A stretch of DNA of 48,114 nt from an uncultured beta proteobacterium. GTDB lineage: Bacteria > Pseudomonadota > Gammaproteobacteria > Burkholderiales > SG8-41. Under the pieces are notes generated by a model. That model made no database searches. It was not told where the DNA came from and saw only the letters and a program-made list of their open reading frames with translations. A program made the position numbers and the translations under genes. Positions 1 through 8,167 of the stretch are shown here, one piece after another. The stretch is from assembly GCA_902825845.1 (NCBI GenBank), contig CADECM010000016.1, positions 24,178-72,291 of the forward strand. Direction: 5' to 3'. Each line of letters opens with the position of its first letter. Position 1 is the first letter of the stretch.

Positions 1-242
1 TCCGACAATTCCATCGCGCTCACCGCGGCGCCGAAACGGAATCCACCATTCTCGGCGGCAATCGATGTCATTTCGGGTATGCCTTTCACATCGACCAGCA
101 CTTCCGGGTCCACACGACCGCCGCGCATCTGGATCAAGATATCCGTTCCGCCAGCGAGCACCTTTGCCGTCCCCTTCGCGCCTGCCAGCAGCGCGACGGC
201 CGCCTCCAGCGTCTTCGGCGCCTCATAACGCATTTCGCTCAT
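1..242 (-). CDS. FAD-binding subunit of a xanthine/CO dehydrogenase-type hydroxylase (partial)
   Basis: This is the N-terminal 80 residues of a molybdenum hydroxylase medium subunit (CoxM/XdhB type); the gene runs off the left edge. The subunit binds FAD and passes electrons from the molybdenum and iron-sulfur subunits to an acceptor. The start is the ATG at 242, with an AGGA about eight bases upstream. The protein opens with the family's usual pattern of an alpha-helical segment (YEAPKTLEAAVALL) followed by the FAD pyrophosphate loop LAGGTDILIQMR near residue 35 and then VLVDVKGIPEM. The second FAD motif and the C-terminal domain lie outside the window. The substrate cannot be inferred without the large subunit. 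Recognition rests on the AGGTD motif and its context. Confidence 0.85.
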   Translation of the reverse strand, partial: MSEMRYEAPKTLEAAVALLAGAKGTAKVLAGGTDILIQMRGGRVDPEVLVDVKGIPEMTSIAAENGGFRFGAAVSAMELS

Positions 243-642
243 GTCGTTTTCCTGATGGTTGTGAATTGACGAATTGTCCAAGATTCCGGCAGTGTTGTCA
301 CGGCCCGCGGCCTGCGCCGGCTGGCCCGTATAGCGGACCGGCGGACGCAGCTATCGTATCACCTTCTGTTTTCAGCCATTCACTGCTCGCGGCTTGAAGC
401 GTGCCCGCAATGCACGCTTGCCGGTCGCGGCATCACGCCGATGACACGCGTCATTCCAGTGCTGCCATTTTCTGATCCCCGTTTATCGCGGCACACCATT
501 GCCCAATCGACCGGCCTGACAAAACCCATTTAAAACAGATGCTTATATTTTTCTCGCGACTGAGCCGCGCAAGACTGCCACGCAGGCGGCCTGTATGCGG
601 GATTGAATTGTCCGTGCCGCGAACCGGAATCGGGGCAATCCA
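243..642. other. 400-bp intergenic stretch
   Basis: This stretch lies between the start of the FAD-subunit gene (242, minus) and the stop of the antiporter gene (643, minus). It must hold the promoter of the hydroxylase operon, but I can pick no convincing -35/-10 pair. No RNA gene or strong terminator hairpin is visible. Open frames that cross it are not protein-like. Confidence 0.5.
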
Positions 643-2346
643 TCAAGTGGCATGCAACGTAGCCACCACATGCGCAGCCATATTGCGCGCGAGTTCGTGC
701 TCGCCGAGAAACACATCCCCCAGATTTTCCGCGCGCAACAATGCCGCTTCTTCCTCGTTATGCGTCCGCAACACGACAGCCACGGCCGGATTGAGCGTCT
801 TCGCGATCTCGACCATCTTGCGGATGTTCAACGTATCCGGAATGGCGATCACCAGCATGGCGGCACGCGCGATGTGTGCCTGGATCAGTACCGAAGGCTC
901 GGCGGCATCGCCGCTGACGGCCGCGATGCCATCGTCGCGCAGCGCCTCCACGATTTCGCGGTTCTGCTCGGCCACCACAAAGGGAATCCTGTTTTCGCGC
1001 AGCACCATGCCCACGCGCCTGCCGACGCGCCCGTACCCGACCAGAACCACTTGCTTGCTGAGCAGCGACTCCTCGACCGACATCGGCAATTGCGCCAGCG
1101 GATCGTCGCGTTGCTCCAGGCGCCGCGCCAGCGCCGATCGCGCGCGCGCCCAATTCTGCAGCGGTTCCACTGCGGCAAAAATCGCCGAATTGGCTGCTAT
1201 GGAGATCAGCGCGCCGGCCAGAATCAGACTCTGCCCGGCGACCGGCATCAACTGCATCGCCACCCCCAGACCCGCCAGAATGAAAGAGAACTCCCCGATC
1301 TGCGCCAGACTGGCGCCCACGGTGAGCGCGGTATTCAACGGATAGCGAAACAGCAATACCATGATCGCCGCCACGATCGGGTTGGCCACCATGATGATCG
1401 CCACCACGGCCAGCAGTTTTAACGGCTCATTCCATACCACGGCCGGATCGAACAACATGCCCACCGAAACAAAGAACAGCACCGCAAACGCATCGCGCAG
1501 GGGCAGCGATTCGTCGGCCGCGCGGTGGCTGAACTCGGATTCGCGCATCATCATCCCCGCAAAAAACGCGCCGAGCGCAAACGACACATCGAACAGTTGC
1601 GCCGCCCCAAACGCCACGCCTACCGCGGTAGCAACCACGCACAGCGTGAACAGTTCGCGTGACCCCGAGTGCGCGACCCACCACAACACCTTGGGAAAGA
1701 CGCGGCGGCCCACCACCAGCATGAACAGGATGAACGCAGCGACTTTTGCCAGCGTAATCCCCACCCGGGTCCACAGCGCCTCTGCCGAAATCGGTGTAGT
1801 GGCCGCATCCGCCGGCGACAGCATGCCGCCAAATGCCGGCAGCAACACCAGCACCAGCACCATGATCAGGTCTTCGACCACCACCCAGCCCACGGCGATG
1901 TGGCCATTGATGGATTCGAGCAGGTTGCGCGCCTCCAGCGCCCGCAGCAGAACGACCGTACTGGCTACGGACAGGCACAGTCCGAATACCAGCGCGCCCC
2001 CAAGCGGCCAGCCCCACCACGTGGCAACGCCGATGGCCAGTGCCGTCGCCACAATAATCTTGACGACGGCACTGGGTATTGCAACGTGCCGCACCGTCAG
2101 CAGGTCCTCGAATGAAAAATGCAGCCCCACGCCGAACATCAGCAGCATCACGCCAATCTCGGCCAACTGGGCTGCCAGACCGATGTCGCCCACAAACCCG
2201 CCCGGCGTTGCCGGACCGATCAACACGCCCGCAATCAGGTAGCCCACCAGTGGCGGCATGCGCAGCCGGGTCGCCGCCAGCCCCAGGATCAGGGCAAGCC
2301 CGAAGCCGGCGGCTATGGTCGCGATCAAGCTTACTTCGTGCGGCAT
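643..2346 (-). CDS. ybaL: CPA2-family cation:proton antiporter with RCK domain (YbaL/Kef type)
   Basis: This is an inner-membrane monovalent cation/proton antiporter of 567 residues, the normal length for YbaL. Residues 10-390 are a run of 12 or so hydrophobic segments of the Na+/H+ exchanger fold, with GYLIAGVLIGP near residue 36, LLMFGVGLHFS near 68 and the exchanger motif VASTVVLLRALE near 127 followed by VVVEDL. From residue 432 a Rossmann RCK (TrkA-N) domain begins with VLVGYGRVGRRVG and continues through VSGDAAEP, so a nucleotide or redox signal may gate transport. The start ATG is preceded by GAGGTC. The gene stands alone, with 400 bp downstream and a decayed gene upstream. Known YbaL/Kef proteins export K+ or Na+ in exchange for protons during electrophilic or pH stress; the ion specificity here is inferred. 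Confidence 0.92.
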   Translation of the reverse strand: MPHEVSLIATIAAGFGLALILGLAATRLRMPPLVGYLIAGVLIGPATPGGFVGDIGLAAQLAEIGVMLLMFGVGLHFSFEDLLTVRHVAIPSAVVKIIVATALAIGVATWWGWPLGGALVFGLCLSVASTVVLLRALEARNLLESINGHIAVGWVVVEDLIMVLVLVLLPAFGGMLSPADAATTPISAEALWTRVGITLAKVAAFILFMLVVGRRVFPKVLWWVAHSGSRELFTLCVVATAVGVAFGAAQLFDVSFALGAFFAGMMMRESEFSHRAADESLPLRDAFAVLFFVSVGMLFDPAVVWNEPLKLLAVVAIIMVANPIVAAIMVLLFRYPLNTALTVGASLAQIGEFSFILAGLGVAMQLMPVAGQSLILAGALISIAANSAIFAAVEPLQNWARARSALARRLEQRDDPLAQLPMSVEESLLSKQVVLVGYGRVGRRVGMVLRENRIPFVVAEQNREIVEALRDDGIAAVSGDAAEPSVLIQAHIARAAMLVIAIPDTLNIRKMVEIAKTLNPAVAVVLRTHNEEEAALLRAENLGDVFLGEHELARNMAAHVVATLHAT

Positions 2347-2490
2347 GAATTGACCTCGTCACGATCCGGGCTTCCCGGAACGGAAATACTGCGGCGGATG
2401 GCTGCAAACAAAAGCGGCGCGCAGGGCGCCGTTTGCGCATTTTACATGGGCAGGTTTTGCCCATCGTCATGGCGCGAGTTTTGCGCATTG

Positions 2491-2835
2491 CTAGGGCGTG
2501 CTCGCCCAGGACGCCGGCCGGCTGTCGCGCCGCGGATATTGAAATACCGGCACCTGCGCGCCGCTGTCACACGCACGAAACGTCAGCGCCTTTTCGTCAC
2601 GCGTCAGCGCCACCGCAGACCGCGCGGCCAGCGCATCACCGTCATACCGTAGCGTGCCCTGAAATACGATAAACATCTGGCCGCCGCCGGTGGCCAATTC
2701 CGGGCCGCCATACGCCGCGCCGGGCCCCATGCGCAGCATTTCGGCAAACAGCCCTGGCGCTGCGAAAGGTTTGTGGTTCGTCGCCGAACAACGCCACTGA
2801 ATTCTGCCTGACGCGGTCGGCGCGCGGTCACATGT
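2491..2835 (-). pseudogene. remnant of a cupin-like gene, C-terminal part
   Basis: A minus-strand frame open from 2835 to the stop at 2491 encodes about 115 residues with a protein-like tail: APGLFAEMLRMGPGA, then GGGQMFIVFQGTLRYDG and a terminal VPVFQYPR. This looks like the last beta-strands of a cupin domain (a GGGQ-V-GTL strand pair and an FPR/YPR ending). There is no plausible start in that frame except an internal ATG at 2739. Just upstream, at 2854, a ribosome binding site (GGAGAAG) and ATG begin a reading of eight codons (MILTVVNM) that hits TGA at 2828-2830. The most economical reading is that start and 3' end survive and the middle was lost by deletion with a frameshift. The exact function of the parent gene is unknown. 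Confidence 0.45.
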
Positions 2836-2889
2836 TCACTACGGTGAGGATCATGGCGCTTCTCCGCCTATCGGCATATTTTTAAAAAT

Positions 2890-2911
2890 ATTGTTTATAA
2901 TCAACAAGTTA
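2890..2911 (-). promoter_or_regulatory. AT-rich dyad box A (candidate operator)
   Basis: On the minus strand this 22-bp element contains TTGATTATAAACAA, an imperfect dyad, in an otherwise GC-rich sequence. It matches the element at 31598-31619 almost exactly and those at 12019, 25742, 19876 and 35608 more loosely. It overlaps the TAA stop of the selenoprotein gene (2909-2911) and lies about 36 bp upstream of the ATG of the decayed cupin gene. A role as a regulator binding site is inferred. Confidence 0.5.
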
Positions 2912-4546
2912 AAAATTATTACCTGTAGCGCTTTCGGTCACGGTGATTTCGCGCGTGACCGAACGCGTGTGCGCCGACACTGGCACAAATACCGAGTGCG
3001 ACCCCGGGCCGCCCGCGACCACGATGCTGATGTCTTCTGCCTTCACCGAAATCGGCACCATTGAATCAACGCCGATCTCACCCAGTTCGGCACGGCGCCC
3101 GTTCGCCATGCGCTCGAATTCGCTGCCCCTGGAACGGCCCGCGCGAATCTTCGAGGCTTCCCACAAGCGGCGCTTCACCTCGGCCTTGCTCCAGCCTTCG
3201 CGATGAAACAGGTTGGCGTGCTGCGGCGACAACAGAATGAACGGCGCGCCGCCGTACATGTAATCGCTGCTGGCGGGATACTGCATGGTATCGGCAATCA
3301 TCGCCAGCACCTCCTCGCCCCGGCGCGCCGTCATGTTCATGCTCCAGGTGCCGAGCGCGCCCACCACAGTCACCGTATTGGCATCGGCGGAAAATCCGCG
3401 CTCCACGTGCAGCGGTTCCCACGGGCTGGCATCGACATTCTCCGCACAGCAAAACGCGAACTTGGCGGGCTGTCCCTGTGTCGCCTTGTCCATCTCCCCC
3501 GGCAACGCGCCACCGATGTTCAGCAGGATCAAGCGCAACGCGCGCCCCAGCGCGGCATTCGCCCAAGTGCCCGGCCCCAGACAGCCGGCGCCGCTGTTCA
3601 CCGCCAGCCACGTCGCAATGGGTCCATTCACGATCAGCCACACCGCCGACGGATTGGTGGTTGACTGGATCGCCTGCAGATGAAACCGCGGCGTCGCCAC
3701 CGCCTCCGCCGCCGCAATCAGCACCGGCAGATACTCGGGATGGCAACCGGCCATCACGCCCTGAATCGCGATGTATTCGACGGTCGCGGCACCCATGCCC
3801 GGCGCGATCGTCGCCACCACCTCGTCCGGCGCGCGATCGGTAAAGCGCAACATGCGCTGCACGGCGTCCTGCGTGGGCGGCGCCAGAATCAGCCCATCAC
3901 CCCAGCGCTTGTCGATAAACAATTTGTTGAATGCGGCGAGATCGGCCGGCGCCTCGATCAGCTTTGCGCGCGGCGCCGCCGGCGCAATCCGCGCTGCTTC
4001 GGCTGCGGCCGGCGCCGCCTCGCACAGCAGCCGCGCTATATCGTCGGCGCACTGGGCTGCAATGGCCTTTAACTCTTCGCGCGAACGGGTGCCGAATGGA
4101 TGCGGTATCAGCACCATCGGCAGGTCCGGCGACCCCAGCGCTTTCTGCTGCGCGCGCCCCAGCCCGATGAAACTTTGCGACACCACCGTCAGCGCCGCCC
4201 TGCCGCGTTTTGCGGCCTCGACACTGTCGTGGATACTCCACGACGTGCAGGACCCTCAGTCGCCCGACCCGGTGATCACCGCATCCGTCTGCGCCACCAG
4301 TTCATCCATCGCCGCTTCCGACAATCCCTGCGACGCACTGCGTTTGCGCTGCTTGATCACCGCCGTGACGCCGTGCTTCTCCATCAGCACCCGCGACAGG
4401 TCTTCGACCAGGTGGTTGAAATTCGGCTTGGAATTATCGATAAAGCCGATGGTCTTTCCCGCCAGGCGATCCAGCGGGTGGCGCGATTGTTGCGGCTGTG
4501 TGAGGCAGGGCGCCACAGGTTCGTAGACGAGCAGATTACTGGACAT
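2909..4546 (-). CDS. UGSC-family selenoprotein (in-frame TGA read as selenocysteine)
   Basis: Two minus-strand open frames, 4546-4259 and 4255-2909, are in the same frame and are separated only by TGA at 4258-4256. Reading it as selenocysteine gives one 545-residue protein with Sec97 in the motif GSGD-U-GSC, the signature of UGSC-family selenoproteins. Cys100 would form a Sec-x-x-Cys redox pair. Codons after the TGA stay protein-like without a gap, and a SECIS hairpin follows (4221-4258). The start ATG at 4546 has GGGAG upstream. Residues 1-165 form the UGSC domain (GKTIGFIDNSKPNF near 30). From about 170 a second conserved region carries IAPGMGAATVEYIAIQGV, IVNGPIATWLAVNSG and CCAENVDASPWEPLHVERG, with its own cysteines. 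The function of either part is not known; a thiol/selenol redox role is inferred. The persulfide dioxygenase gene lies 115 bp upstream on the same strand. Confidence 0.92.
4221..4258 (-). promoter_or_regulatory. bacterial SECIS element with UGA(Sec)
   Basis: Read on the minus strand, TGA at 4258-4256 is followed after 11 nucleotides by a perfect seven-pair stem GTCGTGG-AGTAT-CCACGAC (4244-4226). It extends by four more pairs (GCAC at 4248-4245 with GTGT at 4224-4221, one G-U) across a single bulged A at 4225. The five-base loop starts 18 nt after the UGA and has G as its second base, which fits the published bacterial SECIS rule of a G in the first two loop positions and a loop 16-37 nt from the UGA. 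It would recruit SelB with Sec-tRNA. The sel genes themselves are not in this window. Confidence 0.88.
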
Positions 4547-4661
4547 GGATACTCCCGGCGGAATGGCGGTTCGCCATGGTTGGCGGAATTCTAACGCGAA
4601 TACCGCGCCTGACCCGAATCGCAGCGCCATGGCCCTACCGACCCCAACGGGTGACGCCCGG

Positions 4662-5732
4662 CTATTGCCGTCCACCCTCGACCGCGAACCCTTCCGCGCG
4701 CCAGCGCAACATGCCGCCCGCCAGATTCGCCAGGTCGGCAAACCCCTGCCGCTGCAGGATCACGCAGGCCTGCGCCGAGCGCGCACCCGAGCGGCACACC
4801 GTAACCACCGGCCGCTCACGCGCCAGTTCGCCGCCTCGCGACGCGAGTTCGCCGAGCGGTATCAGCAACGCGCCCTTGATGTGGCCGATCGGCCCGTCAT
4901 ACTCGGCTGCCTCGCGCACATCGACGATCTGCACCCGCTGCGCGATTTCCTCCAGCACGTGCGGATAAATCTCCCACACGCCGGCAAAGTTGAAGGTCAG
5001 TGACGCCCACGCGGGCTCGGTCGCCTGCGCCGGAGCGTCGGCCACTTGACCGCAGCGCAGATTGGCGGGCACGGCAACATCAATCTGCCGGGGATGCGGC
5101 AATCCCAGATTGTCCATGTAGCCGGTGAAATCCCCTTCGCTAATGCTGCTGCCAAGACGCGGATTGAATTGCCGTTCCTCGTTGACGCTGGTGGCGGTCA
5201 GCCCGCGATAATCATGCCCGGGATACAGCACGCACGACGGCGGAAGCGTAAATATCTGGCTGTGTACCGATCGATACAGGGTGCGCGCGCTACCCTGCTG
5301 GAAATCCGTGCGTCCGCAGCCGCGAATCAGCAGCGCATCTCCGGTAAACGCCATCGATTCATCGTCCAGAACATAAGTCATGCAGCCGTTGGTGTGTCCG
5401 GGCGTCTCGCGCGCCTCAAGGTAACGCGCGCCGAACACCACGCGATCGCCGTGGGCCAGCGCCACATCGGCGCCTGCCGCGCCGCTCGCGCCGGAAAGCG
5501 CAATGCGGCTGCCGAGGCGTTGCCGATGCAGCGCCGCGCCGGTGACATGATCCGCATGCACATGCGTATCCAATGTACAGACCAGCGTCAGACCCAGTTC
5601 GGCAACCAGCGCCTGGTCGCGCCGCGCCTGCTCGAACACCGGGTCAATCAGCACCGCCTCGCGCGAGCGCGGGTCACCCAGCAGATAACTGTACGTCGAC
5701 GACTGCGGATCGAACAATTGACGAAAGATCAT
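4662..5732 (-). CDS. persulfide dioxygenase-rhodanese fusion (ETHE1-like)
   Basis: This 356-residue cytoplasmic protein joins an ETHE1-type metallo-beta-lactamase fold to a rhodanese. The N-terminal domain has the metal motif [10 protein letters not shown] (His57, His59, Asp61, His62), GHTNGC (His113), [19 protein letters not shown] (Asp132) and YPGHDY (His173). In ETHE1 a mononuclear iron is held by His-His-Asp and oxidises glutathione persulfide to sulfite. The C-terminal rhodanese runs from about 265 to 350 with the active-site loop CRSGARS (Cys313), which can pass sulfane sulfur to glutathione. Such fusions are known in Burkholderia (PRF proteins) at about this length. The start at 5732 has GAGGGGG upstream. 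It is the first gene of a minus-strand pair with the selenoprotein gene and is divergent from the MFS gene at 5830, sharing a 97-bp promoter region. Confidence 0.92.
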   Translation of the reverse strand: MIFRQLFDPQSSTYSYLLGDPRSREAVLIDPVFEQARRDQALVAELGLTLVCTLDTHVHADHVTGAALHRQRLGSRIALSGASGAAGADVALAHGDRVVFGARYLEARETPGHTNGCMTYVLDDESMAFTGDALLIRGCGRTDFQQGSARTLYRSVHSQIFTLPPSCVLYPGHDYRGLTATSVNEERQFNPRLGSSISEGDFTGYMDNLGLPHPRQIDVAVPANLRCGQVADAPAQATEPAWASLTFNFAGVWEIYPHVLEEIAQRVQIVDVREAAEYDGPIGHIKGALLIPLGELASRGGELARERPVVTVCRSGARSAQACVILQRQGFADLANLAGGMLRWRAEGFAVEGGRQ

Positions 5733-5829
5733 CAGACCCCCTCATGAGACAAATCACCCGTCCAACATGCCGCGGCGAACACGCCGCACGTGCGCAAGCG
5801 TAGCACCTGCGTTATCCTCGCACCCTCTC

Positions 5830-7068
5830 ATGACGAAAATTTTCTACGGTTGGCGCATCGTGGGCGCCAGCGGCGCGCTGCAATTCCTGCAGAGTATGCT
5901 GCTCAATTCCGCCTTTGGCATCTATGTCGCCGTGCTGGTGGAAGAGCGTGGCTGGAGCAAGACATCGCTGTCCGCGGCTGCCGCCCTGAAATCGACGGAA
6001 GTCGCCCTGCTCGGGCCGCTGCTGGGCTGGCTGGTTGACCGCTTCGGCTCCCAGGGCATGGCGCGCATCGGCGTCGTCCTGTTCGGCATCGGATTCATGC
6101 TGCTGAGCCGGATTGAAACCCTGCTTGGATTCTACGGCGCGTTCATGGTGCTGGCGCTCGGCTCCAGCCTGTTCAGCAACCTGCTGGTGAGCGTGGCAAT
6201 CATCCAATGGTTTGAAAAGCACCGCACGCGGGCGCTGTCCGCATGCCAGCTTGGCGGGGCCGTAGGCGGCCTCTTTGTATTTGTGGTGGCGTGGTCGGTT
6301 CAGGCCTGGGGCTGGCGCGCGACCGCTTTCGGCTCGGGCGTTCTCACGATTCTGATCGGCTGGCCGCTGGCCAGCATCATTCGCAGCCGCCCCGAAGATC
6401 TCGGTCTCACCGTCGACGGCGCCCCGCCCCGGCCGAAGACCAGCGGACAGCCGGAGCTACCCAGCGGTCCTTCGTTTACCGCACGCCAGGCGCTGCGCAC
6501 CAGTGCGTTTTGGCTGTTGTCGCTTGGCCACGGCTGTTCGCTGCTGGTGGTAATGGCGATCAATGTACACGCCATTACGCATATGAAGGAAGGGCTGGGC
6601 TACACTCTCGCCCACGCCTCGCTGTTTTTCGTGCTGGTGACGGTGGGACAGTTCTTCGGCGTGATGCTGGGGTGGGTGGTGGGCGAAAAATTCGCCAAAC
6701 GCAAGGTGGCTGCAACCTGCATGCTGGCGCACGCCGCCGGCATGCTCATGCTCACCTACTCGCTCGGCTCTGTCATGCTCGCCTGCGGACTGTTGATACA
6801 CGGCGTAGCCTGGGGACTGCGCGGCCCGTTCATGCAGGCGATCCGCGCCGACTACTTCGGCCGCCGCTCGATCGGCGTGATTCTCGGGCTGTCGACCATG
6901 ATTACCGTGATCGGCAACATCGTCGGACCACTGTTGGCCGGCGCTTTCGCCGACTGGCTGGGCAACTATCGCACGGGATTTACCCTGCTGGCACTGCTGG
7001 CCGGAGCGGGCTCGCTGTTTTTTCTGATGGCAAAGCCGCCCCGGCAAATGCACACCGCCGCAGCCTGA
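5830..7068 (+). CDS. MFS transporter (monocarboxylate/oxalate-formate antiporter-like)
   Basis: This is a 412-residue inner-membrane protein with 12 predicted transmembrane segments in two halves, the usual size for the major facilitator superfamily. It begins MTKIFYGWRIV, a start typical of the OFA/monocarboxylate branch, and has the loop-2 motif GWLVDRFGSQGMARIG, a degenerate form of GxLaDrxGrr. A charged central loop (SRPEDLGLTVDG to PKTSG) separates the halves. I chose ATG 5830 because the upstream in-frame residues are not membrane-like; the ribosome binding site is weak. A dehydrogenase and a luciferase-like monooxygenase follow on the same strand, so uptake of a small organic acid is a reasonable inference. 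The substrate is not known. Confidence 0.88.
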   Translation: MTKIFYGWRIVGASGALQFLQSMLLNSAFGIYVAVLVEERGWSKTSLSAAAALKSTEVALLGPLLGWLVDRFGSQGMARIGVVLFGIGFMLLSRIETLLGFYGAFMVLALGSSLFSNLLVSVAIIQWFEKHRTRALSACQLGGAVGGLFVFVVAWSVQAWGWRATAFGSGVLTILIGWPLASIIRSRPEDLGLTVDGAPPRPKTSGQPELPSGPSFTARQALRTSAFWLLSLGHGCSLLVVMAINVHAITHMKEGLGYTLAHASLFFVLVTVGQFFGVMLGWVVGEKFAKRKVAATCMLAHAAGMLMLTYSLGSVMLACGLLIHGVAWGLRGPFMQAIRADYFGRRSIGVILGLSTMITVIGNIVGPLLAGAFADWLGNYRTGFTLLALLAGAGSLFFLMAKPPRQMHTAAA

Positions 7069-7238
7069 CGGCACACCTTGCTGCTTGCCTAGCAAGCTTC
7101 CCTGCCCGCCTTGGCTTGACACGATTCCAAGTACAAACTTACCATGAATCGCGATTCTCCCGATCACGCCGCACTGCCTTCCCGGACCCCGGGTCGTTCG
7201 CAGAACTGGCGCCACACCGCCAACCCGCAAAGGACATC

Positions 7239-8132
7239 ATGACTATTTCGATTGGTTTTGTCGGTCTCGGAAACATGGGCAATCCGATGGCCATGAACAT
7301 ACTGAAGAAGGGCTTTGCCTTGTCCGTGTTCGATCTGAACACCCAGGCCATGCGCAATCTGGTCGAGGCCGGCGCCAAGGGAGCGGCATCAGCGGCGGAG
7401 GTCATCGCGAATGCCGACGTGCTGTTTACCAGTCTGCCGGGAACCCCTGAAGTCGAGCCCTTTTATCTTGGCGCCGGGGGTGCCGTGGAAAAAGCAAAAA
7501 GCGGCGCCATCCTGGTTGATCTCAGCAGTGTTTTGCCGTCGACGCCGCGCAAAATCGAGGCTGCCGCCAAGGCACGCGGGCTCCGCTTCCTTGAAGCACC
7601 CGTCAGCGGCGGCGTAACGGGCGCCAGCGCGGCGACCCTGGCCGTGATGACGGGGGGTGATGCATCGGTGCTCGAGCGGGTGCAGCCGCTGCTCGAAGCC
7701 ATCGGCAAGAACATCTACCACGTCGGCCCGGCCGGCGCCGCCAACACCATCAAGGCCATCAACAACATGATGTCGACGGTCAACGCCTGCGCCATGATGG
7801 AAGGATTGATCGTGGGTCTCAAGGCGGGCCTCGATCTCAAAACCATGGCGGACATCATCAAGACCAGCAGCGGCAACAGCAACGCGCTGGCGCGCGTCGA
7901 CCGCGCGCTGATTCCGCGTAACTTCGACCCGGGATTCAAGGTGGCGCTGATGAACAAGGACCTGGAGACGTTTCACACGATTGCCAAGGACGTGCATGTT
8001 CCCGTGAGCTTTTCGAACATGGCCCAACATTATCAGCAGGCGGCGCTTGCCGCCGGATTGGGCGAAAAAGACACCAGCGTCATTTTCACCCTGATTGAAC
8101 AACGGGCCGGACTGGGCAACGGAAAACCCTAG
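7239..8132 (+). CDS. NAD(P)-dependent 3-hydroxyisobutyrate dehydrogenase-family oxidoreductase
   Basis: This 297-residue protein oxidises or reduces a beta-hydroxyacid with NAD(P). The Rossmann motif GFVGLGNMGNPMA sits at residues 6-18, the substrate-binding segment APVSGGVTGA is near 120, and the catalytic lysine lies in AANTIKAINNMM near 170. The length matches the family. An AAAGGAC ribosome binding site decides the ATG at 7239. It lies 170 bp after the transporter gene and only 35 bp before the luciferase-like gene, so the latter two are probably cotranscribed. A second family member is encoded at 20027-20950. The family also includes tartronate semialdehyde reductase, and the substrate cannot be told from motifs alone. 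Confidence 0.9.
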   Translation: MTISIGFVGLGNMGNPMAMNILKKGFALSVFDLNTQAMRNLVEAGAKGAASAAEVIANADVLFTSLPGTPEVEPFYLGAGGAVEKAKSGAILVDLSSVLPSTPRKIEAAAKARGLRFLEAPVSGGVTGASAATLAVMTGGDASVLERVQPLLEAIGKNIYHVGPAGAANTIKAINNMMSTVNACAMMEGLIVGLKAGLDLKTMADIIKTSSGNSNALARVDRALIPRNFDPGFKVALMNKDLETFHTIAKDVHVPVSFSNMAQHYQQAALAAGLGEKDTSVIFTLIEQRAGLGNGKP

Positions 8133-8167
8133 CACTACGCGGCAACATATTACGGGAGGCACAAGCC

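Noticed and set aside
539..1422. Long plus-strand open frames opposite the antiporter gene
   Set aside because: They are antisense shadows of ybaL; their composition is rich in Arg, Ser, His and Gln and shows no family motif.
4186..4186. GTG at 4186 as the start of a shorter 425-residue protein
   Set aside because: The same frame continues upstream through the TGA with the GSGD-UGSC motif and a SECIS hairpin, and no ribosome binding site precedes GTG 4186.
7081..7115. GCTTG-CCTAG-CAAGC hairpin after the MFS gene as a terminator
   Set aside because: The stem is only five pairs and no T-run follows.
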